This document shows, one piece after another, positions 1 to 11,247 of a stretch of DNA of 64,000 nt (position 1 is its first letter; the number at the start of each line of letters is the position of its first letter). The notes beneath the pieces are model-generated. The model did not search any database, was not told the origin of the DNA, and worked only from the letters and a program-made list of their open reading frames with translations. The translations under genes were made by a program, and so were the position numbers. Origin of the DNA: Isoetes taiwanensis (taxonomy: Eukaryota; Streptophyta; Lycopodiopsida; Isoetales; Isoetaceae). The stretch is taken from positions 124,001-188,000 of the forward strand of contig JAJEKV010000071.1 in the NCBI GenBank assembly GCA_021234155.1, given 5' to 3'.

Positions 1-947
1 ATGGGCAAAGGGCCCTATTTACAAAACCTAAAGAGAAAAACCTCTACCGGGGTTTGGAGCGGAGGTGATGCCAGGATGTGGTAGTAGTTCCGCCTCGGAT
101 CCCAGTAAGGTGAATCACCACCTACATCCCGCTAATTGGTGTGGGGATCGGATGCTTTCAGCCATCCCCGACACCACCCATCCATGGGAATGCTACGGTT
201 GTGGCACCTCCACAGTCCCAAGATCCATCTTGCATGTTATCCACTCAAAGGCGATTCAAGGTATGGTGCACTTGTTGTGAAGTCCGCCGGCCAGACATAC
301 CGGAGCGCCATCGGGTGCCCTCGGCTTCATCCATCGTATGGTTCTTATATAGCCAATCGCGGACCTCCCCATTGGCGTGGACCAATAAGAAATTTAACAA
401 CGTGGTTGCAATGCAAATTTGTTTTTAAATGGGGAAATCTTTTTCTCCGCCGCATATCTAGCCATGGTACTTTAGCCGACACCTTCGTTTAATGATATCC
501 CGCCGAAGTTGCCGGCATTAAATGACATTCCCTTCTTTTTCGAACGAACATTAATGTGTACATCAGATCATTCTCTTAAGTCTCGTCACCACCGTTCACT
601 TGCTTTTCCCTTTACCGTTTGGGGACTTAGCCAAATTTTGCCTCTCAATCGCCTCGCCGATTCATGCCGCCACGGCATCATCAGCGGTTGCCGGGTTCCT
701 CATGCCCTTCGCCAAACGCTTGCGCCCTAGAGCCTTTTGCCTATCTCATTTTTAGTCTTACGCTCTCGGCTCGCCTCAGCATCACAATTCTTCTGTTCCT
801 TTCCGGCTCTTAGCCATGGCTGCACCCAAATTTTCTACACTTCGAAGCTTCTACTCCAAGGGATCCAATGGCTCTTTTAAGTTGCGTGTCTTTCTTGGCG
901 CCCCACCTTTCGGGGAAGCCCTCGTTGCCGAGGCGTGAAGTCGCGGA
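1..947. other. Left edge: non-coding part of a decayed retroelement
   Basis: No convincing gene. Short overlapping ORFs exist in several frames but match nothing I recognise and have no repeated motifs. The stretch precedes the gag-like ORF at 948 and probably belongs to the leader or internal region of the same LTR element, whose 3' LTR lies at 3755. No matching 5' LTR is visible, so that LTR would lie beyond the left edge of the window or has been lost. Confidence 0.4.
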
Positions 948-2120
948 ATGCGAAGCTTTATGAATTCTCCGCGGATGGATCTTCCTGTGCCCAATCCAGA
1001 GCAATTAAAGCAGTTCATCGCTCACATCGTCAACAGCCCGGAAGGATATACTACTGTAATCGATGGCACCACCATCTTGCTTACTCAGCCCCTGATTTCA
1101 GAGGTATTTCGTATTCCTTTGCAAACACCTTCTTTATCTTGGGCTGCCTTACAGGACATAGATGTCACTCAGTTCGGCGCTCCTTCTGATCAAGCAAACA
1201 TGCATCGCTTCACCAATATTGCAAAGTCCCACGACACTTTTGTAAAGTTTTTGTGGCGCAAATTGCTTGGGTATTTTATCAAGAACATCCATATCAATAA
1301 GCCGTTCTATAATATGGTGATCACCGCTATCCGCTCCAATCACCATATTGATTGGCCACAGCTTTTGTTCTACCGCCTCCTTCATGAAGTCGACCGCATT
1401 CGGGCTGCACCCTCCTCTGTCTTTGAAGCCTCAATGGGTGGCCATCTTCAAGCCCTCATCCGTCATTATCTTCCTGTTCCTGTGTCCCCTTCCATTTCTC
1501 ATGCCTCCACTCAGCAATCTCTGCCTTCACATCCTCAAAACCAACAGGCTGCACCTTCACGCCATCCTTCTCCTGGTCAAGTTCAACATCAAGCCACACA
1601 TGTCACTGTTTCTTCTTCCTCCATAGAAACCACGCCCTCCACTTCTCGTCATGTCTCTCAGACGTCACAAACGCGGCCACAACAGGGCCCTGCACCTCCA
1701 CATCCTCGACAGCTTCTGTATCAATATCAGCAGAATGTTCAAGCTGCTGCTCTCAAGTTGCAAGAATTCCAAGATGTTCTTATGCAGGGGGTTCAAGCAT
1801 CCTTGGAAGCCTCGGATGCAGTTCAAAGAGACCTTCAAGCTGCCAACACACAAGTTCAAACTCTGGAGGACAAACTTCAAGAAAAGCACGAGGCTCTTTT
1901 ACAGGCCCGTGAGGATCTCAAGACCGCACACGATCAAAACAGCCTGCATGCGGACCAACAGGCTCAGTTACAAACTACCATTCAGGACTTGTTGGAGCAG
2001 GTCAAGGCAAGGGACACTCTCTTGGTTGACAAGGATAAAGACATTGCTAAGCTTACCATGTTGTACACAGAGCTTTCTCAGAATTACACCACTCAAGCCC
2101 ATGCCCTTACAGTAGCGTGA
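948..2120 (+). CDS. Gag-like or transposon-associated ORF with C-terminal coiled coil
   Basis: An open frame of 390 codons, the longest in the first 10 kb. Residues 1-180 look like a folded helical domain (hydrophobic stretches such as IDGTTILLTQPLISEVF and KFLWRKLLGYFI). Residues 185-260 are rich in Pro, Ser, His and Gln and look disordered. Residues about 265-375 are strongly heptad-like (Gln, Leu, Ala, Glu, Asp) and should form a coiled coil. This layout resembles the gag-like or extra ORFs of plant LTR elements, but I see no zinc knuckle and cannot name a family. The downstream 3' LTR with its polypurine tract at 3741-3754 supports membership of a retroelement. It could instead be a fragment of a host gene. 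The start at 948 is simply the first Met; a second Met lies six codons on. Confidence 0.45.
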   Translation: MRSFMNSPRMDLPVPNPEQLKQFIAHIVNSPEGYTTVIDGTTILLTQPLISEVFRIPLQTPSLSWAALQDIDVTQFGAPSDQANMHRFTNIAKSHDTFVKFLWRKLLGYFIKNIHINKPFYNMVITAIRSNHHIDWPQLLFYRLLHEVDRIRAAPSSVFEASMGGHLQALIRHYLPVPVSPSISHASTQQSLPSHPQNQQAAPSRHPSPGQVQHQATHVTVSSSSIETTPSTSRHVSQTSQTRPQQGPAPPHPRQLLYQYQQNVQAAALKLQEFQDVLMQGVQASLEASDAVQRDLQAANTQVQTLEDKLQEKHEALLQAREDLKTAHDQNSLHADQQAQLQTTIQDLLEQVKARDTLLVDKDKDIAKLTMLYTELSQNYTTQAHALTVA

Positions 2121-3740
2121 TGCTCAAATCGCCTCTTTGGAAGCCCGGCTTTTCCGCGTGACCCGTCGCCACGCCTCTCGAGGATCAACTCACGAGGCCC
2201 CGGCAAAAGATACTTGATGATGCCGAGATTGCCTGCGCCCGACTCCATACTCTGGGCAATCCTCTTCACATGCCACGCTTCACCGAACGGGTCCGTGATC
2301 GATCCATCTTACGTTAGAAAAGGAAAACGGATCAGCGGTCTTGAACATCAGCTCAGAACAAAGTCCAATCCAGAAGAGGCCCAAACTAAACAAGAGGGCT
2401 ACATTAATATAGCTCTCCACCGATTACGTGGATTTTAGCTATTCCTTCCGGTTACCTCGATTATGTGGTTGCCCGGCGCCACCTCTTTCTTTTCAAGTGG
2501 TATCGACAAATGGGTCGGGTTGATGCCCACATGCGCTTGCGAGGATTTTCTCGGTTTGGCGGAACCTCTCAATTGAAGACAAAGGCTTACTCTGTGCCCT
2601 CTTAGTCTTGACCTCATTCATTTGTGAAGACCTGATTTAATCACCGCCGAGTTGTTGTGGATGGCATACATCTTTCATGACTTCTATAACGGGTGACACG
2701 CGAGGACAAATTTAAGTGATGGGCCACATCGGAACTTTCGGGGTGATTCACAAGCTCGGGTTGCTCTTGTATCGGACTCCGGCTCTTCGCCGAGTACATG
2801 CCGAGCTTGCTCATCATTTACCGCTATGGCAAGCCGAAGCGCCGGAGCAGTCGCGGAAGAATCTTGGGCATCCGGAGGATCTTCCGTTTGCCCAAGTTTA
2901 TATGCGGCATTTGGCGGGGCGGCTACAATCAATTGCGTGCCCATACGGATAGCAAAGAAAATACCCACGGGATGGGATATCCTCCTGTCTATACTCGACT
3001 CTCTACCGAAAGTGGGATCAGTGGTGCAAAGCTCGATCCGACCTTGTGCGTGGTCGGGGGCGGGCTCGGCCGGTGACCCGCCCATACGGGCATGGCTCCC
3101 TCTCCATATGCTTCTTGCGTTGTCCCTCCACGCCCGATTTCTCACCTCCGGGCGTCTTTCCTTTTGGACGAAGGTCATGGATGGCCTGGCGGGTGGACTC
3201 CGCCTCGGATCTCGCCGGATCTCGGTGAGATCCCGTTTTGTCGGCAGCTCAATTGGGAGGATGGTGCCACCCTGGATGACACTTCAAATTGGATCTATAT
3301 TGCAAATGGCGTGGTTGGCAAATGCCGGGCGATCTTTGGTCATGGCCTTGATACCTTCTTGCGGGGAATGCAGCCCTCTCGGACCCTTGATTACCCGTCA
3401 AAGGCGGAAGCCCGTCGCTCTCAAGTGCATTACGGTAGCTCCTTGAATCGGCGTCCCCATCTTTTCACGCAGCGAATGCCCGTCGGTGCCTCTCGGACAC
3501 GCCTTCTAATGGGTGCGGTTCGTTCCGAGCGCGCATTACGCCACCGGAAGACATGGTGCGGCTCTCATTTCCTCATTGATCGCAGATCTGCCCTTGGGCT
3601 CAACCTCTATTTGCTCTTCAAATATGTTAGGATCTCATTGGCACTTACCATAATGGCCCACCCTCATTCCCATGAGGATCACTTTCAAAGCTGTTGGATT
3701 CCGCCGGAATCACTTCCTCCTTTTCTTCATTAAAGTGTCG
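2121..3740 (+). other. Degenerate internal region of the same LTR element
   Basis: GC-rich sequence with several medium ORFs in conflicting frames (for example 2826-3446 and 3092-3733). None shows protease, reverse transcriptase, RNase H or integrase motifs that I recognise. It lies between the gag-like ORF and the polypurine tract, so I infer a decayed or replaced pol region. Confidence 0.35.
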
Positions 3741-3754
3741 TTTGGGTGGGGGAG
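3741..3754 (+). other. Polypurine tract before 3' LTR
   Basis: TTTGGGTGGGGGAG lies directly before a TGTTAG... LTR start. This is the usual place and composition of the second-strand primer of an LTR retrotransposon. Confidence 0.6.
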
Positions 3755-4252
3755 TGTTAGTCCTGTGCCTCACAGTGGGACTATTCATCATCTGACGGAC
3801 CAAGTCAAGTCAAGGATCCTGACCGAGCGCAGATTGATTCGTCAAAGGCCCGACAAAGACCAAGCGGCGGACCAGCGGTCAAAGCCATGCGCTACCAAAA
3901 GCGGCTTTCGGACAAGTGGCGGCCCGTCCGCGCGCCGTCGGTATCGAGCGTGATTCGGGCACTTCAGAGAGGCAGCCCGGTAAATTCGCAAATCAGGCCT
4001 CCTTCCGGGTCGACGCGAGATGGGTCCGGTGTGTATATTGGGCCAAAGGCCATTGTACTATATATATGAGTAGAGCTAGCACATGAGTTTTAGATGAGTT
4101 TTGAGTCTTGTCTCACATCGGTTTCTCACCGATTGTGAGGCTCATGTATCTTCATTGACATCAAAGGAAGTTGTTCTCATTATTGTGATCTCATTGTTCT
4201 CTTTTTGTTACGTTCTCTTCTTCTTGTTTCTTTTCTTGCAAATCCCGTGACA
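3755..4252 (+). repeat. 3' LTR of decayed retroelement
   Basis: Begins TGTTAGTCCTGTG and plausibly ends CCCGTGACA (TG...CA), about 498 bp. It contains a TATA-like run (CTATATATATGAG near 4058-4070), followed by a T-rich R/U5-like stretch. It is preceded by a polypurine tract. The partner 5' LTR is not in the window, so the right boundary is a guess from the TG/CA rule. The sequence after it (4253-4334) leads into the site where the next element inserted. Confidence 0.5.
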
Positions 4253-4334
4253 TAGCTCGGATTCTCTGTTAGATCAAGGGTCCTCCGAGGAGGGCTGTCT
4301 TGCGAGGAGTTCAGAACCGGACCCCAAACCACGG

Positions 4335-4688
4335 TGTTAACCACCTAGTGGTTAACATTGTGCATCACATGTTAGGTGCATGCACATGTTAGGTGTCGAT
4401 GGTGGCGGTGACACGCAGTATGATTAGGTTAACATAAGTGTAGGGATTAGATTTAGTTAGATGTCGGCTCAGATTTTGCGGTCTACACTATATTAGGCCA
4501 GAACCTCTTCATTTGTACTTCGGTTTATCTCAAATTTGGAAGCCGCTTGTAGCCCGTTCCCTTCATTCTTTGTACATATTTGTTTTTGTCTTGTTCTTGT
4601 TTTTGTGATCATGAGCATGGCAGCTTTTCCAGCAGCGATCATGGTACGGCTTTCTTTGAAGGTGTATGCCAAGAACTCACAACTAACA
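4335..4688 (+). repeat. 5' LTR of the 2.7 kb element
   Basis: Aligned by eye with 6675-7032 almost end to end, with scattered substitutions and short indels. The start contains a palindrome (TTAACCACCTAGTGGTTAA). Shared landmarks include GGTTAACATAAGTGTAGGG, TTTGCGGTCTACACTATATT and TGTATGCCAAGAACTCACAA. Confidence 0.85.
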
Positions 4689-4689
4689 C

Positions 4690-4707
4690 TGGCGCCGTTA
4701 TGCCGGG
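4690..4707 (+). other. tRNA primer binding site
   Basis: TGGCGCCGTTATGCCGGG lies one base after the 5' LTR. It resembles the TGGCGCCGTTGCCGGGG type used by plant Athila-like Ty3 elements (reported to match tRNA-Asp). Confidence 0.7.
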
Positions 4708-5939
4708 TTCGCTCGTGATCACCTTCTTAAGCCTTGCTGTTTTGCTGTTGTCGTTGCTGCCCTTATTCTAATCAGTTCTAGAATACTTCTTGTACACTAT
4801 TCTCACCCTTCAATCCCTTTATTTGGCCCAACCAGTTGTTGAAATGGTCCGGCTGGAGGCCCCTTTGTCAATCAATTCCTTAGCACTTACTTTAGTTATG
4901 AAAATCGTTTTCAAAAACTCTGTTTTTCATGCTGCAGCAAGCACAGTTTTACAGCAGGGGATTTCTGGAGTGGTGACAGCACTCCTCTCTGCAACAAACT
5001 CAAGAAAAAATCAAGTGTTTTTATCTTTTCTCTGCTGAAAAAGCTATCAGAAAAAATCATGTCTTTGATCATTTTTATCATCTTCTGTTTATCTTGGCTT
5101 ATCAGAAATTTCGTGCTTCTGCACACCCAAAAATATTCACACGATGCTACAAAGGATCTTTACCTCATCTGCCTCTTCAAGTCTCAGGTTTTTACGAAAA
5201 TTTCTTTTTCAGATTATTTGGCAGAGGGCCAGCACTTGGCTAGCCCCCAACTTTCGTGGTTCTGAAGCAAGAATTCTCAAGGTACCTGCATATCTTCAGT
5301 ACAGTATCAAGATGCACTTTTTATTGAAGTTTTAAGAGGGCCAGCATCCCTGCTAGCCCCCATTCATTTGCCTCATGCAGCTACCGGTTATAGAGAACTA
5401 TTCAAGCACAAATTGGATTGAAGAAACTATTCATCTTTGAAGCCTCAAACTCGAATTTCTCACGACTCTCTGGTCTTCATCTGCACAGAAGCATTCTTAG
5501 CACATCAAAGTTTCGGCCGTGATTGGAGCACAAATATATTTTCAACTTTACCTGTGATCACTTGGCTTCTTCCTCATCCATATGTCACCCATGGCTTTGC
5601 GCCTCTGTGGGCACCGATTCTAGGACTGAATCCATCGAGTTTTTACATGTTTCTGATCACCATGTCAGAAGATTTGAGCATTTCTGTCTGCAGCGCACCT
5701 ATTGTGGCAACCTTGACCAGTTCTATCTATAGAAGCTTCATTTCTGGCATTCCATCAGGGTTCGGTGTCCAAAATTAGCACCTTCTAATTGCAGCAGATC
5801 CATTTTGGCATTCTATCCGGATCCGGCCTGCATCACTACCTAGCTGCTATGTTCGTGCGAATTTTAGGGCATTTTTAGGTTTTTTTTTTAGCTCAACGGC
5901 TCAGATTTAGCCGCCCAGGATCCATGGCTGAGATCTGTC

Positions 5940-6320
5940 CAAGCTTTTCCAGTACCTTTTAGGGCCACGGCCACGCCACGCTGACGGGCTAGGACCACGG
6001 CCACGGCCACGCTTCCTGAGTCTGACTCTTGACAACGCCCACGGCCACGCTTCCTGACTTTTGCCCTCGGGTCACGCTCATAACTCCACGCTTTGCAACA
6101 TTTTGCCCACGCCAAGTCCACGCTCCAGCCACGCTCTATTTTTTAAGACCCACGCTTTGCCACGCTCTTCATGCTTTTATTTCCCATGCTCCGCTGGCTG
6201 GCGACCCACCGGGCTATCGCCCACGCCATGCGCTCACACTTTGCTTGCTTATGGCCACGCTTTTTGCTCAATATCCACGCTCTGCACAAATATTGTGACG
6301 CATAGCCACGCTCTCCTATG
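5940..6320. repeat. CCACGCT/CCACGGC-rich degenerate tandem tract
   Basis: Within the internal region of the 2.7 kb element, GGCCACGGCCACGC and CCACGCT recur at short irregular spacing over almost 400 bp. It looks like a decayed minisatellite. The ORFs over it change frame at each repeat and are not gene-like. Confidence 0.6.
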
Positions 6321-6660
6321 GTCGATCACGGGGGATGCCTTTAAGGTGCTTACATTTTGAAGGCTCCCTATCATCATTGTTTTTAAGCTTTTTTCGTGAA
6401 CTTTTGGGCAATATTTGTTCCAATGGACTTACCCATAATATAAGGGGATGGTCCTTATGTTTTTGGCCCAAGTTCCTATGATCCTTGTTCTCCATCGACA
6501 TTCCTTCGGATCTTATTCGTCCTCAACGTATTCATGACGATCTTTTGCGGCGACATAACCCAACCATTACCATTATTTTTACCCCAAATTTTTGGCACCA
6601 TGTTGTAATTGTCAGACTTGTCTTATAAAAGTCTGTACATGTTTTCGTGCTAAAAAACTT

Positions 6661-6674
6661 TTAGGGGGAGGCAG
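6661..6674 (+). other. Polypurine tract of the 2.7 kb element
   Basis: TTAGGGGGAGGCAG lies directly upstream of the 3' LTR start at 6675. Confidence 0.7.
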
Positions 6675-7032
6675 TGTTAACCACCTAGTGGTTAACATTG
6701 TGCATGCACATGTTAGGTGCATGCACATGTTAGGTGTCAGTGGTGGCAGACTGACACTTGGCATGATTAGGTTAACATAAGTGTAGGGATTAGATTTAGT
6801 TAGATGTACGGCCAGATTTGCGGTCTACACTATATTAGGCCGAGCCTCTTCATTTTGTACTTTCGTGTTTATCTCAAATTTGAGAGCCTCGCTGGCCCGC
6901 GTTCCCTTCATTCTTTGTACATATTTGTTTTGTCTTGTTCTTGTTTTGTGATCATGAGCATGGCGGCTTTGTAGCATCCGTGATCATGGATTTGCTTTCG
7001 CAGTGGTGTATGCCAAGAACTCACAACTAACA
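6675..7032 (+). repeat. 3' LTR of the 2.7 kb element
   Basis: Second copy of the LTR at 4335-4688; see that entry. It is followed by ACGG, which also precedes the 5' LTR. Confidence 0.85.
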
Positions 7033-9948
7033 ACGGCGATGTCCTCGCATTTCTACGATCGCAGACGCAACCCCGCCACGGGGATCGGATGACAGCCGTG
7101 TCACTTTCGCTTTGGCGACGATTTTGCTCTCGCTATGTGGTATTTTGACTTGATAATTTGTAATGGCACGTCGCGGTGGGCTTCCGCAAGTGCACTGCGA
7201 GCCAGGGACAATCGGGGAGGGTCTAGTGTGGTGGACTATGTGCTCGTAGTTGCGCCAAGATATGCATCTCATCGGTCGTTTAGGGTGGGCACAAACGGCG
7301 GTCGGGATGAGGAGGTCGACTTCGAGATCACCTCCCACTTTATTTGGACATGGTTTGGCAAGCGCCGGAACCCCCACTATGCCAACCCCCGCCATCTTCA
7401 GTTCGCGACTAGATTATGAGCGCGGAGGACTACGCCCGGGATGCTCATGGGCCAGCCTGTCGGCAATTACGACCCCCACACTAGAAGCGTGACGCCGGAC
7501 CAGTTGACTTGGCTATTATGGGATGCGGCCGGACAAGTGCTGGCAGACCCGATTTCGCTCGGGGACAACAACATTTTCGCATAATAGGGTGGTTTGATGC
7601 GGAGTGTAAAGCATAGCGCCCATTTCCGTCATCATCGGATCCGTTACCGGAGCCACCACCGCGATGCAGCGCCCACGGGGGAAGGAGACAAAGCGATGCG
7701 GTACCTTGCCATGCATCGGGGAGATGTTAGGCTCTTGGACACTCATCCTCGAACCTTTTGGCGCAGAGTGGCAGGAATGACCCCCCACGAGGGGACATCA
7801 CCGGCTGATGGAAGCGGTATTTGCGGCGGCTTTATGACCCACCGGGGGACGTATGCCCATACCCCACAGGATGGCCCCCATTGGTTTTGTGAGGAGGAGG
7901 ATGTTGTGGAGGGCTGCAGCGGTGACTAATGGGAAGGCGGTGACCTCGATGGTATGCAGGCCTAGTTACTCAAATGGGTGGGGCTGACCCCTTTCTGTTC
8001 AACGAGCATTGCGGGAAGGTTTCCCAGACAATGGACCACAAGCGGGGTTTGTCCCCATTCACAAAGGCGGGCGACCCACCCGCTGTCCGACCAATTACCG
8101 GACGATCATGGTCGATTCGGTGTTTGCAAACCGCTGTTCGGGCATTCTCGAAAGCAGCAGTTGACCTCCACGGGCGGAGGCCCGGATGTGGAAAGCCCTC
8201 ACACAAGCAGGCTTTAGACCCCGCCACTCAACGATTGACCATATCTTTACCGGGCGCGGGCCATCGATTGAAGATAGCCGGAACCATCGGCGGGGACTTG
8301 TATTGTTGCTTTTGTGGACTTCGCTGAAGGCTTTTGATACGGTCCCCGGGAAAAGCTATGGGCTAGGCTGTGTCAACTAGGGGCTGCGGCTGCCGTGCGT
8401 AATGCCATATACGGTACGTATGAGAGTTGTTTTGGCAGGATGCAGCCGAGGGCCAAGCATTCACCGATGAGTATCGAAGTTCCGTGCGGCTGCCCCTCTC
8501 ATTAACACTTTTGGCCTCTACATTGATCGGGTTAGAGCCCCGGCTTCCGAGCATGGGGGATGGCATACAACTTTTGCACTGCATCATCCGCCAGCTCATC
8601 TAAGCGGATGATGTTGACCTTCCTCGCCCACACCCGAAGCTATGCGGTCTCATCACGGATGCCCTAGACACATTCTCATGAACTCTGGGACATCTTGGCG
8701 TGAATCGGCCAAGACACGGGTGGTTCTCATATCCTCTTCCGCCACCCCGCCTCCGCACTCACGCCGGGGGGGGCCTTGTGGAGGTCACGCCCACCTACAA
8801 AGTACCTAGGGTGGAGTTCCCCTCCTCGCTCTGTTGGGGCGTCCATCCGGCTTGGGTGAAAGACCGGAAGCGCTTTATGTCATCTTAAGAACAAGTCCAC
8901 GTGAGGAGCTCTATGATTGGGGCCATCGGTCCACATCTTTTTGGGCACTAATCGAGTCCACAATCCTTCATCGGGGTCGAGAGTTTGGGACCCCGTGCGT
9001 CTCTTTGGCGACACGGAATGACAAACAAGTCACGGAAGGCATTTTTAGCACGGGAACGCAGGGTGAAACCTTCAGTCCCCCGGATTCTCGCTGCGCAGAA
9101 AGCGATTCTTGCCGCTCGGTAGGCCCCTTGATAGACACATCGTCTATTTTCGGAGAAAGTGGTTAATATGGGTGATGCTCGGCTCCCGCTTTTGGCTTAC
9201 GCGGTGGCAATGGGCCCGCGCTCAGGCTTTGTTGGAGGGTAAGAGAGATCGATGGTTCGTTAGATGGAGCGTGCGCAGAACCGCAGTGCGTCGCGGTGGA
9301 TCGTGACGACTGCGGGGAGTACCGGACGCTTGCTTCCTTGGCAAGCTCGGGACCCGGCTCTCGGCGAGTCAAAACAGCCCATTACAAAGGAGCACATCAA
9401 CCCCGTGTTAGCCTGGGGCAGCAGCTCTACACGGGTTCCTACCGCCTCAAAAAGCGAGACTCATTGCCTCCATTCACAAGTGCCCACCATCTTCGCATCA
9501 AGGCTGGCGGTGGATTGGAGAACCCCGCCAGACGAACTCTGTCGGGCTTTGTCAAGCGGGTGCCATTGAGGATGAGTCTCACACTTTCGAGTTGCCCAAA
9601 GATTCAATCAGATCACGGGCGGATATGCTCCCTTTAATACGGCGGACTTGCCCCTACATTTGCCGATGAACACGGCCACGATGCGTGCTCGGGGTCGACA
9701 TTCAGGAGGTATTGGATCTGCGAGCTCACCTTTGCCCCCCCTTTGCGCTGCCCGATCGGGCACTACGGGTGCGGTGCATGAGTGTATATATTTGTGTGTT
9801 TTGCATTACGTATATTGGAACGGTTTGTATTACAGGTGATTGCTGCCCACGATTTTTCCCTCTAAACCCTTCCGGTGGGGTTTTAAACCGGTAGTAATCC
9901 GCTTGGTGGGTCCCATAGACCGATTGGTCTCCGTGGACGATAAAAATA
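7033..9948 (+). pseudogene. Decayed non-LTR retrotransposon (endonuclease and reverse transcriptase relics)
   Basis: Two recognisable pieces of a LINE polyprotein remain, in order. At about 7137-7420 the frame reads SSVVDYVLV followed by FRV...EEVDFEITSHF, matching the end of an apurinic-type endonuclease (xSSxVDYVL ... SDH). At about 7974-8385 the pieces AGFRPRHSTIDHIFT, GGDLYCCF and KAFDTVPGK match the reverse transcriptase core (GFRxxxSTxDHIF ... LYCCFVDFxKAFDTV), split over two frames. The rest, to about 9660, is stop-ridden. After it comes an apparent 3' UTR with GGTCTCCGTGGACGATAAAA and a CCTT microsatellite tail. The exact 5' end is unknown because the 2.7 kb LTR element ends here. It is certainly dead; the clade (RTE- or L2-like) is uncertain. 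Confidence 0.7.
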
Positions 9949-9976
9949 CCTTCCTTCCTTCCTTCCTTCCTTCCTT
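9949..9976 (+). repeat. CCTT microsatellite, likely LINE 3' tail
   Basis: About seven CCTT units directly after the AT-rich end of the LINE 3' UTR. The same 3' signal followed by other microsatellites occurs at 27.4, 27.8 and 32.8 kb in this window. Confidence 0.75.
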
Positions 9977-9982
9977 ATACAA

Positions 9983-10125
9983 TTTTGCAAGCTTAAAATC
10001 TCCAACGTAAGCTTTAAAGCTTTGTCCAATAGAATATCAGCAGGCTTAAAGTCACAATGGATGACTTGGTACCTGGATTCTTCATGCACATCCATGGATA
10101 TCTCTACCCATGGGAAAATGGACAT
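9983..10125 (-). pseudogene. Receptor-like protein kinase fragment
   Basis: On the - strand the frame gives YQVIHCDFKPADILLDKALK. This is the catalytic loop of a plant receptor-like kinase, where the usual form is VIHCDLKPSNILLD. A frame change just downstream gives YVGDFKLAKLY, the position of the DFG motif. The rest of the kinase domain is missing and the DFG glycine is replaced by lysine, so this is a dead fragment about 45 codons long. It ends next to the LINE tail and may have been truncated by that insertion. Confidence 0.6.
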
Positions 10126-10829
10126 GCTATTGAAAAGGACAAAGCTATTGCTTATAATAAATGCACAAGTAGGAAAGCGTCATCATGAAGGGCAGACTAC
10201 ATAGCAGCCACTTGTGTTCCATCTCTTTGAGCAATGTTAGAGTTTGATAGTAGAATATAGATACAAAGGCTCAAAGCTGCGGCAATGAACAAAGCCATCC
10301 CAGAAGTTCAATGATACCCAGACATCTAGACTAAGATAAATGCTCCTACTTGATCTAGAAAAAGTGCCCAATGTAAGAAAAAGACTTAGGATATCATATC
10401 TCAAAAGGCCTGAGATGATTAAATGTATTGCTGCACCTTGTCTTACATGTGTAGAATATTATCACAAGCCCATTACAAGCTGTGCTGCTTTAATGGACTC
10501 TTAGGCGGAATTGCATGTCCCCTCTGTTCTCAGTTGTAATCCTAATAAATCTCACTTCTACCTAGCCTGCGGTGCTTGGAGGAATGGATAAGCTTCCAAC
10601 CTGCTTAAATCTTAATTGTTTAACTAAGATTTATGAAAATTCTCTGAATTCTTGTCTGTTATGAAACTGTGCCCCTGCATGTCCATATCCTCAGTCCATG
10701 TCATCGATCCGCTGATGTGGCCTAGAGTTGTGTCGATTAGCCTGTGCCTCTTGGAGGCTTATATCTGTGTTCCACGACTGGGGTTTTTTAGGCAGATCAA
10801 TTCATTTTCTCCACTTTCTTATTTTATCA

Positions 10830-10843
10830 TGGTATCAGAGCCA
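10830..10843 (+). other. Copia-type primer binding site after an LTR end
   Basis: TGGTATCAGAGCCA is the classic plant Ty1/copia primer site (complement of initiator Met tRNA). The sequence before it ends TTTTATCA, a plausible LTR end. The matching pol region is absent; TE-A begins 255 bp downstream, so this appears to be a truncated copia remnant. The LTR start upstream cannot be placed. Confidence 0.6.
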
Positions 10844-11098
10844 GCAATGGTTGGAACCCGTATTTAGAGTCCGGGATCCAGTCTTTCTGGACAAATCTCG
10901 CTCGGTCTTTCCGGACTCCCGTAATCAGCCACGCCATGGCCATCCGAATGCGATGGGAGGCATCAACCGGGGCATGCCATTCGTGCATGCATCTGAACCG
11001 CGCGGTTCAACCGCGCATGAGCATACCAGGGTCTGCTGCCCTGGTACTTCATTCTCACAAGCCCGGCAGGTCCGTGGTACCTGCAGGCAGGTGCATTC

Positions 11099-11122
11099 AA
11101 GAGGGGCCACTTTTGAACGGGC
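11099..11122 (+). repeat. TE-A left terminal inverted repeat
   Basis: 24 bp that match the reverse complement of 27495-27518 exactly, followed by weaker similarity (TAAGGTG versus TGAGGTG, then GGGCG). Confidence 0.8.
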
Positions 11123-11247
11123 GTAAGGTGGTATTTCCGGGCGAGGGAAAACAAAATTGGCAATGGTTGGATTTGTGGCCATTTTGCTCTGAATTTTTGC
11201 TGCTCCTTTCATTCCGACCCACTGAAGTGCCAGCAATCCGAGCAGGC

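Larger units (their letters stand above)
4335..7032 (+). mobile_element. Non-autonomous LTR retrotransposon (2.7 kb)
   Basis: Two direct LTRs (4335-4688 and 6675-7032) flank about 2 kb of internal DNA without gag or pol motifs. The LTRs begin TGTTAACCACCTAGTGG and end CACAACTAACA. A tRNA primer site follows the 5' LTR and a purine tract precedes the 3' LTR. The flanks share ACGG (4331-4334 and 7033-7036), a likely remnant of the target duplication. The element therefore has every cis signal needed for retrotransposition but no enzymes, as in the LARD and TRIM classes; it must have been mobilised by a relative. The primer site suggests a Ty3/Athila-like helper. Confidence 0.85.
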
